From assembly GCA_030141605.1 (NCBI GenBank), contig JAQGDQ010000994.1:1-64000 (forward strand): a DNA stretch of 64,000 bases, written 5' to 3'. The notes beneath the pieces are model-generated. The model was not told the DNA's origin. It ran no database searches and worked only from the letters and a program-made list of their open reading frames with translations. Position numbers and translations under genes: made by a program. The stretch is from Tubiluchus corallicola (taxonomy: Eukaryota; Priapulida; Priapulimorpha; Priapulimorphida; Tubiluchidae). Every line of letters starts with the position of its first letter. The first letter of the stretch is position 1. Of this stretch, positions 45,617 through 56,815 are shown piece after piece.

Positions 45617-46274
45617 GGGAAGACGAAATTCTTATCTGATTCAACTCAAGAGCTTTACATAATTTTACAGTTTGAAAAAGAAGTTCCTCAAGTAGCCTTA
45701 AGGGCTTGACCTATCCAATGTAGTTTTAAATTTCCTTATTGCTTACTCCATGGGTCTCACTTCATCACATCACATCAAACAAATCATCACACAGCACCCC
45801 ACCAATTCGCAGCTTTTGATTTTGCACCAAAAAATTCAAAATGAGCAATATACGAAATCTTCAAAATATACGATCCAAGACCCAGAAAGGTTGCTTTTCT
45901 TGGCGCGTCCCTGTTGATTTTTCGAGACTACATTTTGTAAGAGAATTTTTGAATTTCAAGTCTTTGAAGATATTATAGTGCAAACACATTTGGGCCTAGT
46001 TGATATGCTCGTGAATTTTACTGGTCTATAAATGAATCTTTAGTTTGTTTGGCATACTGAATTGTTCAGCGGTGTAAGCTTTATAGAGCCCTTTGGTTTG
46101 GCACTCTCTCATTTTATAGTTTTGATACATATCAGTTAATTCAAATAAATTTTGTTTATTTATCTTACCATATTATCATTGTGCGCAGTCTTAATGCGCA
46201 CAATACAGAGACGAAGCGTCTGGTAACCCTTGGTCATCAGTTTGTGCTTTGCAGCGTCAGTAACATAATGTAAT

Positions 46275-46452
46275 TGTAATGTTATCAATATAGTAGCCTG
46301 GTACAATATAGTTCCCAGTGTTATATGTGTGAACAGGCCTCGAGTATCATTACGCACTTGGATTCGAGCTGTGTGGACGTAATTTGTGTCTTCTGATTAA
46401 GTTTATTAAACTCATTACATATAAATATTGTGTTCTAGTACATAATATTACA
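46275..46452 (+). repeat. 5' LTR of the gypsy element
   Basis: 178 bp, TG...CA ends, with a TATAAAT box at 46420-46426. It matches the 3' LTR except one T/C difference and a missing 4 bp (TTTG). Confidence 0.95.
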
Positions 46453-46803
46453 TGGTGGCAGCCAGTGGAAACGGACTTACACTGCCAAACACCAGGAAGC
46501 TGTGAAAAATACCAGTTTCAAGAAAGTTTAATATCAGAAAGGCATACTAGCTGTCAACGCATGGCGCCACGTTCCCGCTCATCATTAAAGTACTGCGAAA
46601 GCCCCGACGGTCAGATCTGTGCGCAAAAAACAATTGGATTCGGTGACAGTGAACTTGAAGTTTTGATAGAGCAAGCGAGGCCACATCGGTGAGTAAAGCA
46701 GCTGACTTTTATACAGTTCTACAGTGTGCGACGCAATAGCTTACTACGAACTGTGTTGTCTGTGCAATAACTTTAAACGCTACGTATAATTCAACGAAAC
46801 TCA

Positions 46804-48396
46804 GTGCCAAGAAATATGGGAGATTTATCGGGAATAAATCCACCTTGTATGGACTGGAGTTGTCGTGATTTACCGTCGAGTTTGAAAGCGTTTGAGCAAT
46901 ATTGCAGACTGATTTTTCAAGGCCCGCTAGCAACTAAAACTGACGCACAAAAAGCCACGTATATCTTGCTGTGGATAGGCCAAGACGGCCTAAAAATCTT
47001 CAACTCATGGGGTCTGAACGACGATGATAGGGCGAATCCGGACATAATTTTAAACAGATTTCGCAAACACTGTGAGCCTAAATCGAACTTTCGTCTGGCG
47101 AGATATAATCTGCAGAAATTTAAACAGACGGAACACGAGTCTGTAGATGACTTTATGGCGCGCTGCAAACTGCAGGCGCAAAAGTGTAAATTCAGTATCG
47201 CCGAGATGGAAGAAAGACTGATCGAAATTTTAATTATTGGAACGAGAGAGAAAAAGGTTCAAGAGTCTTTGCTCGGTAAGGATGAAAATTTAAAATTAGA
47301 TGAAGCTAAGGACTTGGCTCGAACCAGAGAAGCCACGATCGCTGATATGAAAGAGTTAAACGACTCTGCACACACAAACGTCGACGCTGTCAGTCGCGAC
47401 ACAGCCTATAATGAGACGACAAAAAGTTGCGGCAAATGTGGTCTCAAGCATGGCAGAAAATGCCCAGCATGGGGCAGTCGCTGCCATAAATGCAATGGCA
47501 TGAATCACTGGAAAAATATGTGCAGAACTGATTTGTCCAATAGACAAAGTGGCGACGCGAATAAGAAGCAGATGAGAAAACCAAGACGTCGAAGTCGAGG
47601 TAGAAGCTGCAGGCGTTCATTTTCGCAGCCTAGAGATATACAACGTTCAGTTGAGAACAATGCAGTGCAATTTAATGATGAATCAGATGAACTAACTTTT
47701 CAAAGTGTTCAGTCAGACAATGCACACAGAGATGAAGTTTTTGCAAAAATAGGGATAGCTTTGCCTAACAAGGTAAATGTTAAAACATTTTTAAAAGCTA
47801 AAGTCGATACGGGAGCACAAGGTAATATTTTGCCTATAAGAATATACAGACGCATGTATCCTGAGAGACTTGATGCAAGTGGTTTTCCCAAAGAAATACA
47901 GTCGAGTAAAACAACACTGACTGCATACAATGGTACTCAAATTACACAATATGGTGTGTGCGTAATAAAGTGCAAATACAAGGACAAAGGTCCAGATGCA
48001 ACATTCTATGTAGCAGATGTGGACGGTCCTGCCATATGTGGCCTTCCAACATCACGAGCACTTAAGTTAGTTGAACTGAACTGTGAAATATCCAGGCAGA
48101 CAGCTATCAAAGACAAAGAAGACTTGTTGGAGTTATACCCAGACCGTTTTCAGGGAATTGGCAAATTTGCAGGCGAGTACCACATTATGCTTGATCCGAA
48201 AGTTCCGCCTGTCATTCATGCTCAACGAAAATGTCCAATCCATCTTCGCAAACAGATAAAAGCAGAGCTGGATGAGATGGAAAAACTGGGCGTCATTACA
48301 CCAGTTACCAAACCGACTGATTGGGTGTCTAGTACTGTATACCCACGTAAGTCGGAAGGAAGATTGCGAGTATGCCTTGACCCAACAGAGCAATAA
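46804..48396 (+). pseudogene. gypsy gag-protease and N-terminal reverse transcriptase, truncated by stop
   Basis: 530 codons. Gag-like helical region, then paired zinc knuckles (CGKCGLKHGRKCPAW, CHKCNGMNHWKNMC), an Arg-rich stretch, the aspartic protease motif KVDTGAQGNILP, and the start of reverse transcriptase (EMEKLGVITPV, WVSSTVYPRK, LRVCLDP). It ends at an in-frame TAA where the reverse transcriptase should continue. The likely Gag start is Met at 46804 or 46816. Confidence 0.9.
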
Positions 48397-48656
48397 AGCG
48401 TACCCACCATCATATTCCGACCATGGAAGAACTAACTCACAAGTTCAACGGAAGTACAGTATTCTCAAAGTAGATGCCAGACATGGCTATTGTCAGTGTT
48501 AGAGAAGAATCATCGTATTTGACAACATTCAATAGCCCTTTTGGCCGTTACAGATTTCAAATGGATTTCATTTTAGAAAAATGCCTGACAGAAGGCATAG
48601 TGATGACATTGCGTACATGGTAAAACGAAGCTGAGCACAATGCCAATTTACTCAAC
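48397..48656 (+). pseudogene. decayed central reverse transcriptase
   Basis: No frame is open. Fragments of the palm region are seen in different frames: VDARHGYCQ near 48470, SPFGRYRF near 48540, and a DDI remnant of the catalytic aspartates near 48604. Only about 12 codons separate the last two, against roughly 33-35 in relatives, indicating a deletion. Confidence 0.8.
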
Positions 48657-49736
48657 TTGATGGAAGTAGCAAGAGAGCATGGGCTGGTATTCAACTACGA
48701 GAAATGCAGCATAAAACAAAACAGCATCACATTTTTTGGAATGGTGTTCGATGCAAATGGAGTCCACCCAGACCCAGCAAAGATCAAAGCTATTCAAGTC
48801 ATGAAAGCACCAGAAAGCAGCCAGGAACTGCAAACTTTTCTCGGCATGGCAACATATTTGTCACCGTTCATTCCAAATTTGTCAGCAGTCTCACAACCAT
48901 TGCGGAAGTTACTTAAAAAAGGAACTATTTTTCAATGGTCTCCATCACACAACAAGGTGTTTGAACAAATGAAGCAAATAATTTGCAGAGACGTGACATT
49001 GAGCTATTATGACCCAAACAAACAAAGCATCCTACAAGTAGATGCTTCGATGAAAGGACTTGGAGCTGTTCTCCTGCAGGATAACAAGCCAGTTGCATAT
49101 GCTTCAAAATCATTAAGTGACTGTGAACTGAGATATGCAAACATAGAGCGTGAGATGCTGGCTGTTGTCTTCGGATGTGAAAGATTTCACACATACTTAT
49201 ATGGGAAACAGTTCAAGGTTCAGACTGATCACAAGCCGCTTGAAATGATTCACATGAAGAATTTATCAGCAGCACCTCAGCGATTACAGTGGATGTTACT
49301 AAGAGTCCAGCCATACGACTTTACTATACAGTACATTCCTGGTAAAGAAATGCTGTTAGCCGATGCATTATCGAGATCCCCTACAAGTGACCAGTCGACC
49401 GACATTGAGCTAGATGTGCGAGTTGATCTTGTGCGGTTTTCACAAGAAAAACAAGAGATGCTGCGAAGCAGTACACGAAGCTGTCCTGAACTACGCGCAC
49501 TAAGTGAAATGATTATCACTGGATGGCCAGAATATCATAAACAAGTACCACAAATGCTCCGACCATATTGGCCATATAGAGATGAACTCACTATAGCAGA
49601 TGGCATAATTTTAAAAGGCGACCGCGTGTTAATTCCAAAAAACATGCAGAAGGAGATACTCCATAAACTACACGGAATCACACCAAGGAATCGAAAAAAC
49701 CAAGCTTCGTGCAAAAGATTGTGTGTATTGGAATAA
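48657..49736 (+). pseudogene. gypsy reverse transcriptase thumb, RNase H and start of integrase
   Basis: 359 codons. Contains LVFNYEKCSI, FFGMVFDANGVHPDPAKI and LQTFLGMATYLSPFIP (thumb), LQVDASMKGLGAVLLQ with YANIEREMLAVVF and TDHKPLE (RNase H), and IPGKEMLLADALSR. It runs out of frame inside the integrase zinc-binding region near 49690-49736. Confidence 0.9.
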
Positions 49737-50775
49737 TATCAACAACGATGTTGAAAATATAGTCAGATCGTGTCAAATCTGCCAAGAGTGTCAGCGGTCT
49801 CAGCAAGCAGAGCCACTCATGCAACACGAGATTCCTACTCACCCATGGCAAATCATAGGAACCGATTTGTTCTATCTGAATGGTGAAAACTACCTACTTT
49901 TATGTGACTATTTTTCAAAGTTTCCTATCGTCAAACACATTCATGGAAAATGCACAAGTCAAGCCATTGTTGATCTTACAAAGAGTGTTTTCTCTGAACA
50001 TGGGATACCAGACAAGATCATCAGCGATAATGGCCGGCACTTCGATAGTGAAGCTTACCGTTCATTTACGAAGGAATGGGGTCTTGATCATATCACCTCA
50101 AGTCCTCGATATGCGCAATCAAATGGTTTTATTGAACGACAAGTTCAAACTGTCAAAAATACACTTGCCAAAGCTCACAAAGCTGGAGTAGATCCTGATA
50201 TGGCTATGCTAATTTTACGTGCCACTCCAATTGATCATCGTCTACCTTCACCAGCAGAAATGCTAAACAGACGGAAGCTAAAAACCAATGTTCCTACTAA
50301 GATACCTTATCAATCTCGCGAAAGCTCTGATATTACTGATCACCTTCGACAGAAGCAAGCCAAGCAAAACGGATATTATGACAAGAAAAGGGCTGCTAAC
50401 CATGAGCTACCACCACTGTCACTTGGTCAGCAAGTACGTGTACAAGATCAAGCTACAAACAAGTGGCATCCTGGTATCATTGGGAAATTATGTGAAGAGC
50501 CTCGATCCTACGAAGTGATAATGCCCTCAGGTAACATGATGCGACGTAACAGACGTCATATTCGTGAAGCAAAGAACACTGAAGAATTTCAAGACAACTC
50601 AGCAGAAACACCAAATTCTTCACCAGTTTACAACCCATCAGATTGCCAAACTGTCTCAGCAGGCAAACGACACAAACAAGTACGATTTTCCAATGAAACT
50701 GAGTTCAACCGAGTTCTACATACTAGTCCAACAAGACCAGCAACAGATAGTTCGAAACAGGATATACACAAGTGA
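49723..50775 (+). pseudogene. gypsy integrase, frame-shifted from upstream
   Basis: Holds the CC of the HHCC finger (SCQICQECQ) and the core catalytic D, D and E (GTDLFY, ISDNGRHFDS, NGFIERQVQTVK) with normal spacing. A C-terminal region (KWHPGIIGKL) follows. The two His of the finger are in the previous frame, so a small indel separates them. Confidence 0.9.
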
Positions 50776-51122
50776 CAGAGTACAAGACAAGAGCAGGAGG
50801 AACAGTAATGAAACCTCGGAGACTTGATCTATAGTGTCTCAGATATTTATTTTAAGTTCTTGTTACAACATTATGTATAAGTATATGCATAGTTGTATTA
50901 CACATAATATTTTGAGTAATTACCTTGAGTAAATTTTACTTATATTTGCATTACAGTCGCAGAAGTGACAGAATTAGTATGTTAATTGCAATTTGAGATT
51001 ATACTATCTATGCCAAAATGTTGCAAAGTGAGTCAGTTAGTGTTCTGTTCTAATTCAGAGAATTTCGAGTGTTAAAGTTTCATCAATGATAATTACAATT
51101 TCAAACTTGTGAACAAAGGGGA

Positions 51123-51304
51123 TGTAATGTTATCAATATAGTAGCCTGGTACAATATAGTTCCCAGTGTTATATGTGTGAACAGGCCTCGAGTATCATTA
51201 CGCACTTGGATTCGAGCTGTGTGGACGTAATTTGTGTCTTCTGATTAAGTTCATTAAACTCTTTGATTACATATAAATATTGTGTTCTAGTACATAATAT
51301 TACA
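51123..51304 (+). repeat. 3' LTR of the gypsy element
   Basis: 182 bp, preceded by the polypurine tract 51115-51122 and followed by the second GTAAT copy. Confidence 0.95.
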
Positions 51305-51675
51305 GTAATAATAATTAATACTACATGATATTAATTATTTCATTTTTTTTTTCAAAAATACAACAATTACTGTAAATTTATAATATAAAAAAGATTATGT
51401 ACTGGAAAACTAAAATAACAAACTATAAAGACTACAGTACAATTTAATGTATATGGAGAGAGGAGGGATTTCCATATGTGACCATTGTCAGTTGGCAGCA
51501 ATGCAAATCATCAGTATTTAGAATGATATTACTTGCTAAATTGAATCTGTTGATTATTAATACATTGTGCCTGTTACCTAAAATTTTTGGGACAGAAAGA
51601 CCTGACACTAGTTATCACTGACAGTATCCAAATTCAGGTATCATCTCCTGACTTTACTGCTACTTCAATTTTCAG

Positions 51676-52625
51676 ATGGACGCCACAGGATGATCACTTC
51701 CACAGAGTCGTACATGATTGATAAGCTGGACGCACTAAGTCTTCATTCAGAACCTTTGTCAAGCAGGTCAGACATAATTTCTTGCAGCTTTTCTTCTGCT
51801 ACACGATCTGATGCTGGTGATAGGTCAGACGATAACTTTCAAGATTTGCCGATTGATACCAGTGATGATAGCCATACTGAAAGTGACGTAGAAAGTCGAA
51901 TAACAACAACGATAAGTGAAACTGAAAGCGAAGAGGAAGATAAAGTAGCAAAAACTGACATTGTGAGTCGATGTAAAAACATCCAACCAGTCAAGGAAGT
52001 TGCCCTGTCTTCTTATGAAAAATGGCTCATCAAAAAAGAACAGGTGAGACGGCAAATCTTAAGTGAGCAGGTTTACGAAGAAGAGAAGGCACGGAAAGAA
52101 GAGCATCTGTTGCAAGAGAAAAAAACACAAAAACAAAAACTATCCGAAGCAAGATTTCAAGAATGGTTGAAAGAAAAGGAGAAAAAACTACTGCGCAGGA
52201 AAGAGGTGAAGCAGCGCAAAGAGCAGGCAGCTATCCTCGAAAAAGAGAAACTGAGAAGAGCAAATAGGGAAAAGGCAAAATCGAAATATCAGGAATGGCT
52301 GGAAAAGAAATCCGCAGAGGAGGAAGAACAGAAACAGAAAGAGGAAAAGCAAAAGCGGCTAGAAGAGGAAATGAAACAGAAGAAGCGAATTCAAGCAGAA
52401 GAAGCATTTGAGAAGTGGAAGCAGAGGCACACCGCACGTCAGACTGCATCCATATCGGATTTTGCTTTAGGCCACCCTCCACCTGCATTTTGTAATCCGC
52501 GTCCCTGGATACCTCCAGATATTCCCAAAGCAGAACAAACAAAGAAGAAAAAGGCAAAACAAAAATCATCTCAGAGACAGAAACGGCAGTTTCTCGTGGC
52601 TCGACCCAGAACTGCGTTTCTTTGA
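51676..52625 (+). CDS. CCDC34: CCDC34-like coiled-coil protein, main exon
   Basis: The open frame runs to TGA at 52623-52625. A good acceptor (TTTTCAG) ends at 51675, so a short upstream exon is likely; otherwise ATG at 51690 starts a 311-residue protein. The N-terminal third is Ser/Asp/Glu-rich. Then comes SYEKWLIKKEQVRRQILSEQ, a long Lys/Glu/Gln coiled coil with repeated FQEWL / YQEWLEKK / FEKWK units, then PPPAFCNPRPWIPPDIPKA. The EWL repeats plus the Pro-rich AFxNPxPW box are typical of CCDC34, a protein linked to sperm flagellum formation in mammals. Human CCDC34 is split into several exons; here nearly all of it is one exon. It is divergent from SDCCAG8, with a gypsy element between them. 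Confidence 0.85.
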
Positions 52626-52785
52626 AATTCTGTCATTCTCGTTGCTGTTACTTCAAATGTTCTCAGGCCATATAGTTTTTTACATTTGATGTAATTAAGT
52701 ACATTTTCTCTCAGTAAAATTCCCATTGCCATTGTATTATTAGTTAAATACTCGTAAATCTAATTTTTATAGTTGCTTTAATAAC

Positions 52786-52791
52786 ATTAAA
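52786..52791 (+). terminator. candidate poly(A) signal of CCDC34
   Basis: ATTAAA lies 160 bp after the stop and is followed by a T/GT-rich stretch (TGTGTTTCGTGTTCG), a normal layout for a cleavage site. Confidence 0.45.
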
Positions 52792-52799
52792 AATTTAAT

Positions 52800-54970
52800 T
52801 TTTGTTAATGTGTTTCGTGTTCGCAGTGATGTATTTTGATGCGTTTTTGATACATTTAGCGTTTGTTACCATTAATACAAGCATAAAAGAGTGTTGAAAT
52901 GAGATGCGTCCTGATAAGTTTAAACTCAGAACAAGTAAAGAGTGAATTTGAAGAGGAACTTTTTGCATGCTAACTATAGAGTTCGTATAGTGTAAAAGAA
53001 AACTTGTTTTTATATCCAGTGACCTCTGATGACCTTTGATCTGACCTTTGGGTTGACACGTTTCCCAGAACCATCATTTCATAGAAAATAAGTTCGCAGA
53101 AAGAGGGAGAAACAGAGGAAAACGAGCTATAGAGAGGGAAGGTAAGAGAGACAAATGGGGAGAGATAGAGGAAAAAGAGGGATATTGAAGGAGGGAAACA
53201 GAAAGTAAAGTAGAAGAGATGAAGAGAAAGAGAAGATGAGAGTAAGAGGAAGGAAAGGAGCTAAAGAGGGAGAAAGAAACATAAAGAAATCGAAGGCTTT
53301 ATCTTACTAAAAGACTTAGTAATTAGATTTAGCAGCTAAAAAAGTAACTGTGATTTTTGTGATAAAAATGTGAAATGAGTATTCAAGGAAAAGTATTTTC
53401 TGTGAAAAAAATTTTCTGGCATATTTTTTTCCTGGAAAGCTACTTTTGGGAAATGTTTTCTGTGAAGTTTTTCTGGGAAACGGACCTAAACCATCCGAGA
53501 TGGGCGCCCTATGGTAAAATCAAATTCCAAACGTTCTTACTGTGAGAAGTTCCATGAATGCAGCATAAGTTACCAAATCAGTGCACAAAAAAATTGACAA
53601 ACACCAAAATGTGGGAGATACCAGCTGTTGCCAGTTGCTCGGCTACGGCTTGTGATTTAATGCATAAAAGCATCTGACTCCTCGTGAACTGAGGTGACAT
53701 GTCACTTGCATTGAAGTTATAAGGTCATTCAAATGCCATTGAAATGTCAAACCACAAAATAATACCATTGTATCTTTTCCGTCAGACTAGTAGTATGTCT
53801 CGGATTTTCATTGGTGCTGGAGCCGATCATTTCAAGCTTGTTTAGGCAGCGTGCACTAATATTTTTTATTAAAAATCTATTTGTAGTGTGTTAGGTCACA
53901 AATTACATGAAATTATCAAACGCGACCAGTTTTTTTATGCCATGGTTTTGTTTGCTATGCTTACTGCTTAACCTTTGCGTGTTTGTGCGACTTGTATTAC
54001 GCAAAACAATTTTATCCAAAGAACTCACTGCAAATATCTATAAAACTGAAAATTCTTATTTTCATTAAATTTATTTAACAAAATTAACAGATCAACAAGA
54101 TTCATTGAAAACAAAAAAAACTCAATCAAATAATTATTATTGTTTATAAATAATTATCATCATATTCCGCACATAAACGACATTGCCGTACATTAAGTAC
54201 TGCATATAAACTATTAGAGGTATCACAAAATTTAAAAAACTAAACAATGTGTACATAGGAGACATTGATTAGCTACAACAATACCAGTACATCGCTTGAA
54301 CTAATTTTTTAAACAAAGCAACGTATTTTGAGTTCCACTATTAGACTTAGCTGATTTGACATTACTACTACAGTCCAGCTAATGATGCGAAAGTTGACAC
54401 ATTTTCACAGTTTTGCTATTGTTTTATACACATTTCCTCCTGCAATGATAATAGCCAATTTGCAAGCCTTTGTGAAACATGTGCAGCGTGGTAGCCTTAA
54501 AGGAGCACCAGATCATAACGCTTCCTCTTTCCTATCAACAGATGGCATTACATTATGCACAGTACATTGGTTGCTATTCACTAGCACTGTGTACAGCATC
54601 TGTACTGTCTTCAGTTGTAAATACGTGTATTATTGAACTAACAGAAGCTAATGTACTTTTAGCAACACAACAGGTTGTACAATAATGAAGCTTATGCAAT
54701 ACGTATTCTAACATAAGACAAGTCATCTTATTCTTACTCAAATTGAACAATTAATGCACTGTAGCATTTTGTGAGCAAAGCGAATTAGCATCAACGCTTA
54801 CCGATTAGTAAAAAAATAATATTTTTTAATGATCAGTAAAATTAATTACCGAAAACACAGCAAAAAATAATACATCATTATAAATACTAGAATCTTGAAT
54901 GCCAGTGCTTCATTTAACCGCTGAGACATTTAGTGCTGTTACACTTGAAGATTTTTGCAATAGTGTTAAT
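52800..54970. other. intergenic, no gene seen
   Basis: AT-rich, with a GA-rich stretch at 53092-53282. Short frames around 54380-54690 lack codon structure or any recognisable motif. Confidence 0.5.
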
Positions 54971-54971
54971 A

Positions 54972-55428
54972 CAGTCAACCTCGGATATAACGGACAGCTC
55001 CAGACCGGAAAAACTGTCCCTTATATCCGATGTCCCTTATAGCCGAAGTTGAGTCGGACGTAGGATGTATGTAGACCTGTACTTTTATCCATATTTTTAT
55101 GGATTATTGCTACACATTCAGTGCAAACGGTATGTAGGAAGCTCCTTCAATGATACGAGATGTATGTGACCGCGGAAACCAAGCTGTTCGAAGGCTGAGT
55201 TTTTGTAAAATTGAGGTTAAAAATCGAACAGTTTCGCTTTAATCATAGGGTCCCTTATATGCGAGGTAATTTAACTGGGTTTCTATTACGCGGGACCTGA
55301 AGATATCGTCCCTTATAACCGAAAGTATCTTATATCCGAAGATTTTTACATAGGAAAAACGTTACAAAAAATCGGGACCGGTGTTGGTGGTCCCTTATAA
55401 GCGAGTACCTTATACCCGAGGTTGACTG
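54972..55428 (+). mobile_element. pogo/Tigger-like MITE, second family
   Basis: 457 bp. Left end CAGTCAACCTCGGATATAAC, right end the complement of CAGTCAACCTCGGGTATAAG, flanking TA at 54970-54971 and 55429-55430. Inside are several CCCTTATA(A/T)CCGA-type repeats. No coding frame. Confidence 0.85.
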
Positions 55429-55829
55429 TATGCTTACAATGTTCTGACAGAGTATGACAGTATGACAATGTTATGACAATACGGAATAGACATGTTATTG
55501 TCTATCATAATTAATCTGAACAAAGTGGCTTTGTATTCATTAACTAGGCATTCTAAAATGGCAGACCAACCGACTACAATACTTGCTCATAATACATGTA
55601 AATAAAAAGGCGTTTAATTGTTTAGCAAGATTATAAAAAAACTTGTGTGAGGATTTATGCAGTCAGATAAAAAACTAACATACTACACACTTCAACTACA
55701 TTCTACGAGCCATAATGTGTAAATAACAGTAATATTGCAAAACCGATAAGCCACGTTAGAAGAAATTAAAATATTGCGTCATGGTGTTAGTATCAGTAAA
55801 ACCGAATAAAAATGCTATTGCTAAACAAG

Positions 55830-56440
55830 TGTCACCTATTACCGATTTGTACACAACTGTGTCACTTATTACCGATTTGTACACAACTGTGTCACTGTGT
55901 CACTCATTACCAGTTTGTACACAACTGTGTCACTTATTACCGATTTGTACACAACTGTGTCACCTCATTACCAGTTTGTACACAACTGTGTCACTTATTA
56001 CCGATTTTTACACAACTGTGTCACTTATTACCGGTTTGTACACTACTGTGCCACTTATTACCAGTTTGTACACTACTGTGTCACTTATTACCGATTTGTA
56101 CACAACTGTGTCACCTATTACCGATTTGTACACAACTGTGTCACTTATTACCGATTTTTACACAACTGTGTCACTTATTACCGGTTTGTACACTACTGTG
56201 CCACTTATTACCAGTTTGTACACTACTGTGTCACTTATTACCGATTTGTACACTACTGTGTCACCTATTACCGATTTGTACACAACTGTGTCACTTATTA
56301 CCGGTTTGTACACAACTGTGTCACTTATTACCGGTTTGTACACCACTGTGTCACTTATTACCAGTTTGTACACCACTGTGTTACTCATTACCAATTTGTA
56401 CACCACTGTGTGACTCATTACCAATTTGTACACCACTGTG
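55830..56440. repeat. 30-bp minisatellite, about 20 copies, intergenic
   Basis: Unit GTCACTTATTACCGATTTGT plus ACACAACTGT, between the convergent CCDC34 and ZZEF1 3' ends. The 200-residue frames it creates are an artefact of the 30-bp period. Confidence 0.95.
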
Positions 56441-56815
56441 TGACTTATGACTGGCTGGGACTATTGCTAGGCATCAAAGCTTTCTTTGCAAAGCACATGC
56501 TATATAAAAACCAACAGTGGCTGCAGAAACACTATAGAAAAATCTTATATTTCAGCGTAACTGAAATGACACTTTGTTAGAAAAAGTTAAAAGCTCTCTA
56601 CGGAGCAACAGCTTTAAATTGACAACTTCAATTATATAATACAACTTTACAGTTCACACGTATTAATGCACCATTAAACATTTTTTCACACACAGTCTTT
56701 TCTGAAATGAACTTTTTTCATTGTCTTCATTTTAAAGTAGTTAAATAGTAAACAGTATTTTACAATACAATGCATGTGGCAAAAAAGATTATTTACAATA
56801 CCCTTTACTAGCATT

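Larger units (their letters stand above)
46275..51304 (+). mobile_element. Ty3/gypsy-type LTR retrotransposon, complete ends, broken pol
   Basis: LTRs of 178 bp (46275-46452) and 182 bp (51123-51304) begin TGTAATGTTATC and end ATAATATTACA. They are flanked by the 5-bp target-site duplication GTAAT (46270-46274 and 51305-51309). TGG right after the 5' LTR (TGGTGGCAGCC) is a primer-binding-site candidate, and AAAGGGGA before the 3' LTR is the polypurine tract. Gene order is gag, protease, reverse transcriptase, RNase H, integrase, the Ty3/gypsy order. The LTRs differ by one substitution and a 4-bp indel, so the insertion is recent. The reverse transcriptase has stops and a deletion, so this copy is not autonomous. 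It inserted between SDCCAG8 and CCDC34. Confidence 0.95.
45617..51675. promoter_or_regulatory. divergent 5' intergenic region of SDCCAG8 and CCDC34, split by the gypsy insertion
   Basis: Removing the retrotransposon and one target copy leaves about 1.0 kb (45617-46274 plus 51310-51675) between the SDCCAG8 start codon and the CCDC34 exon. That is short enough for a shared bidirectional promoter. I see no clear X-box or TATA motif. If CCDC34 has a 5' exon it must lie in this interval. Confidence 0.45.

Noticed and set aside
54382-54685. Small genes at 54.4-54.7 kb
   Set aside because: Two overlapping frames of 70-85 codons with no motif, no codon pattern and no clear splice context.
55781-56580. 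Three overlapping frames of over 200 codons (TTVSLITDLY type)
   Set aside because: Period 30 bp keeps all frames open; intergenic minisatellite.
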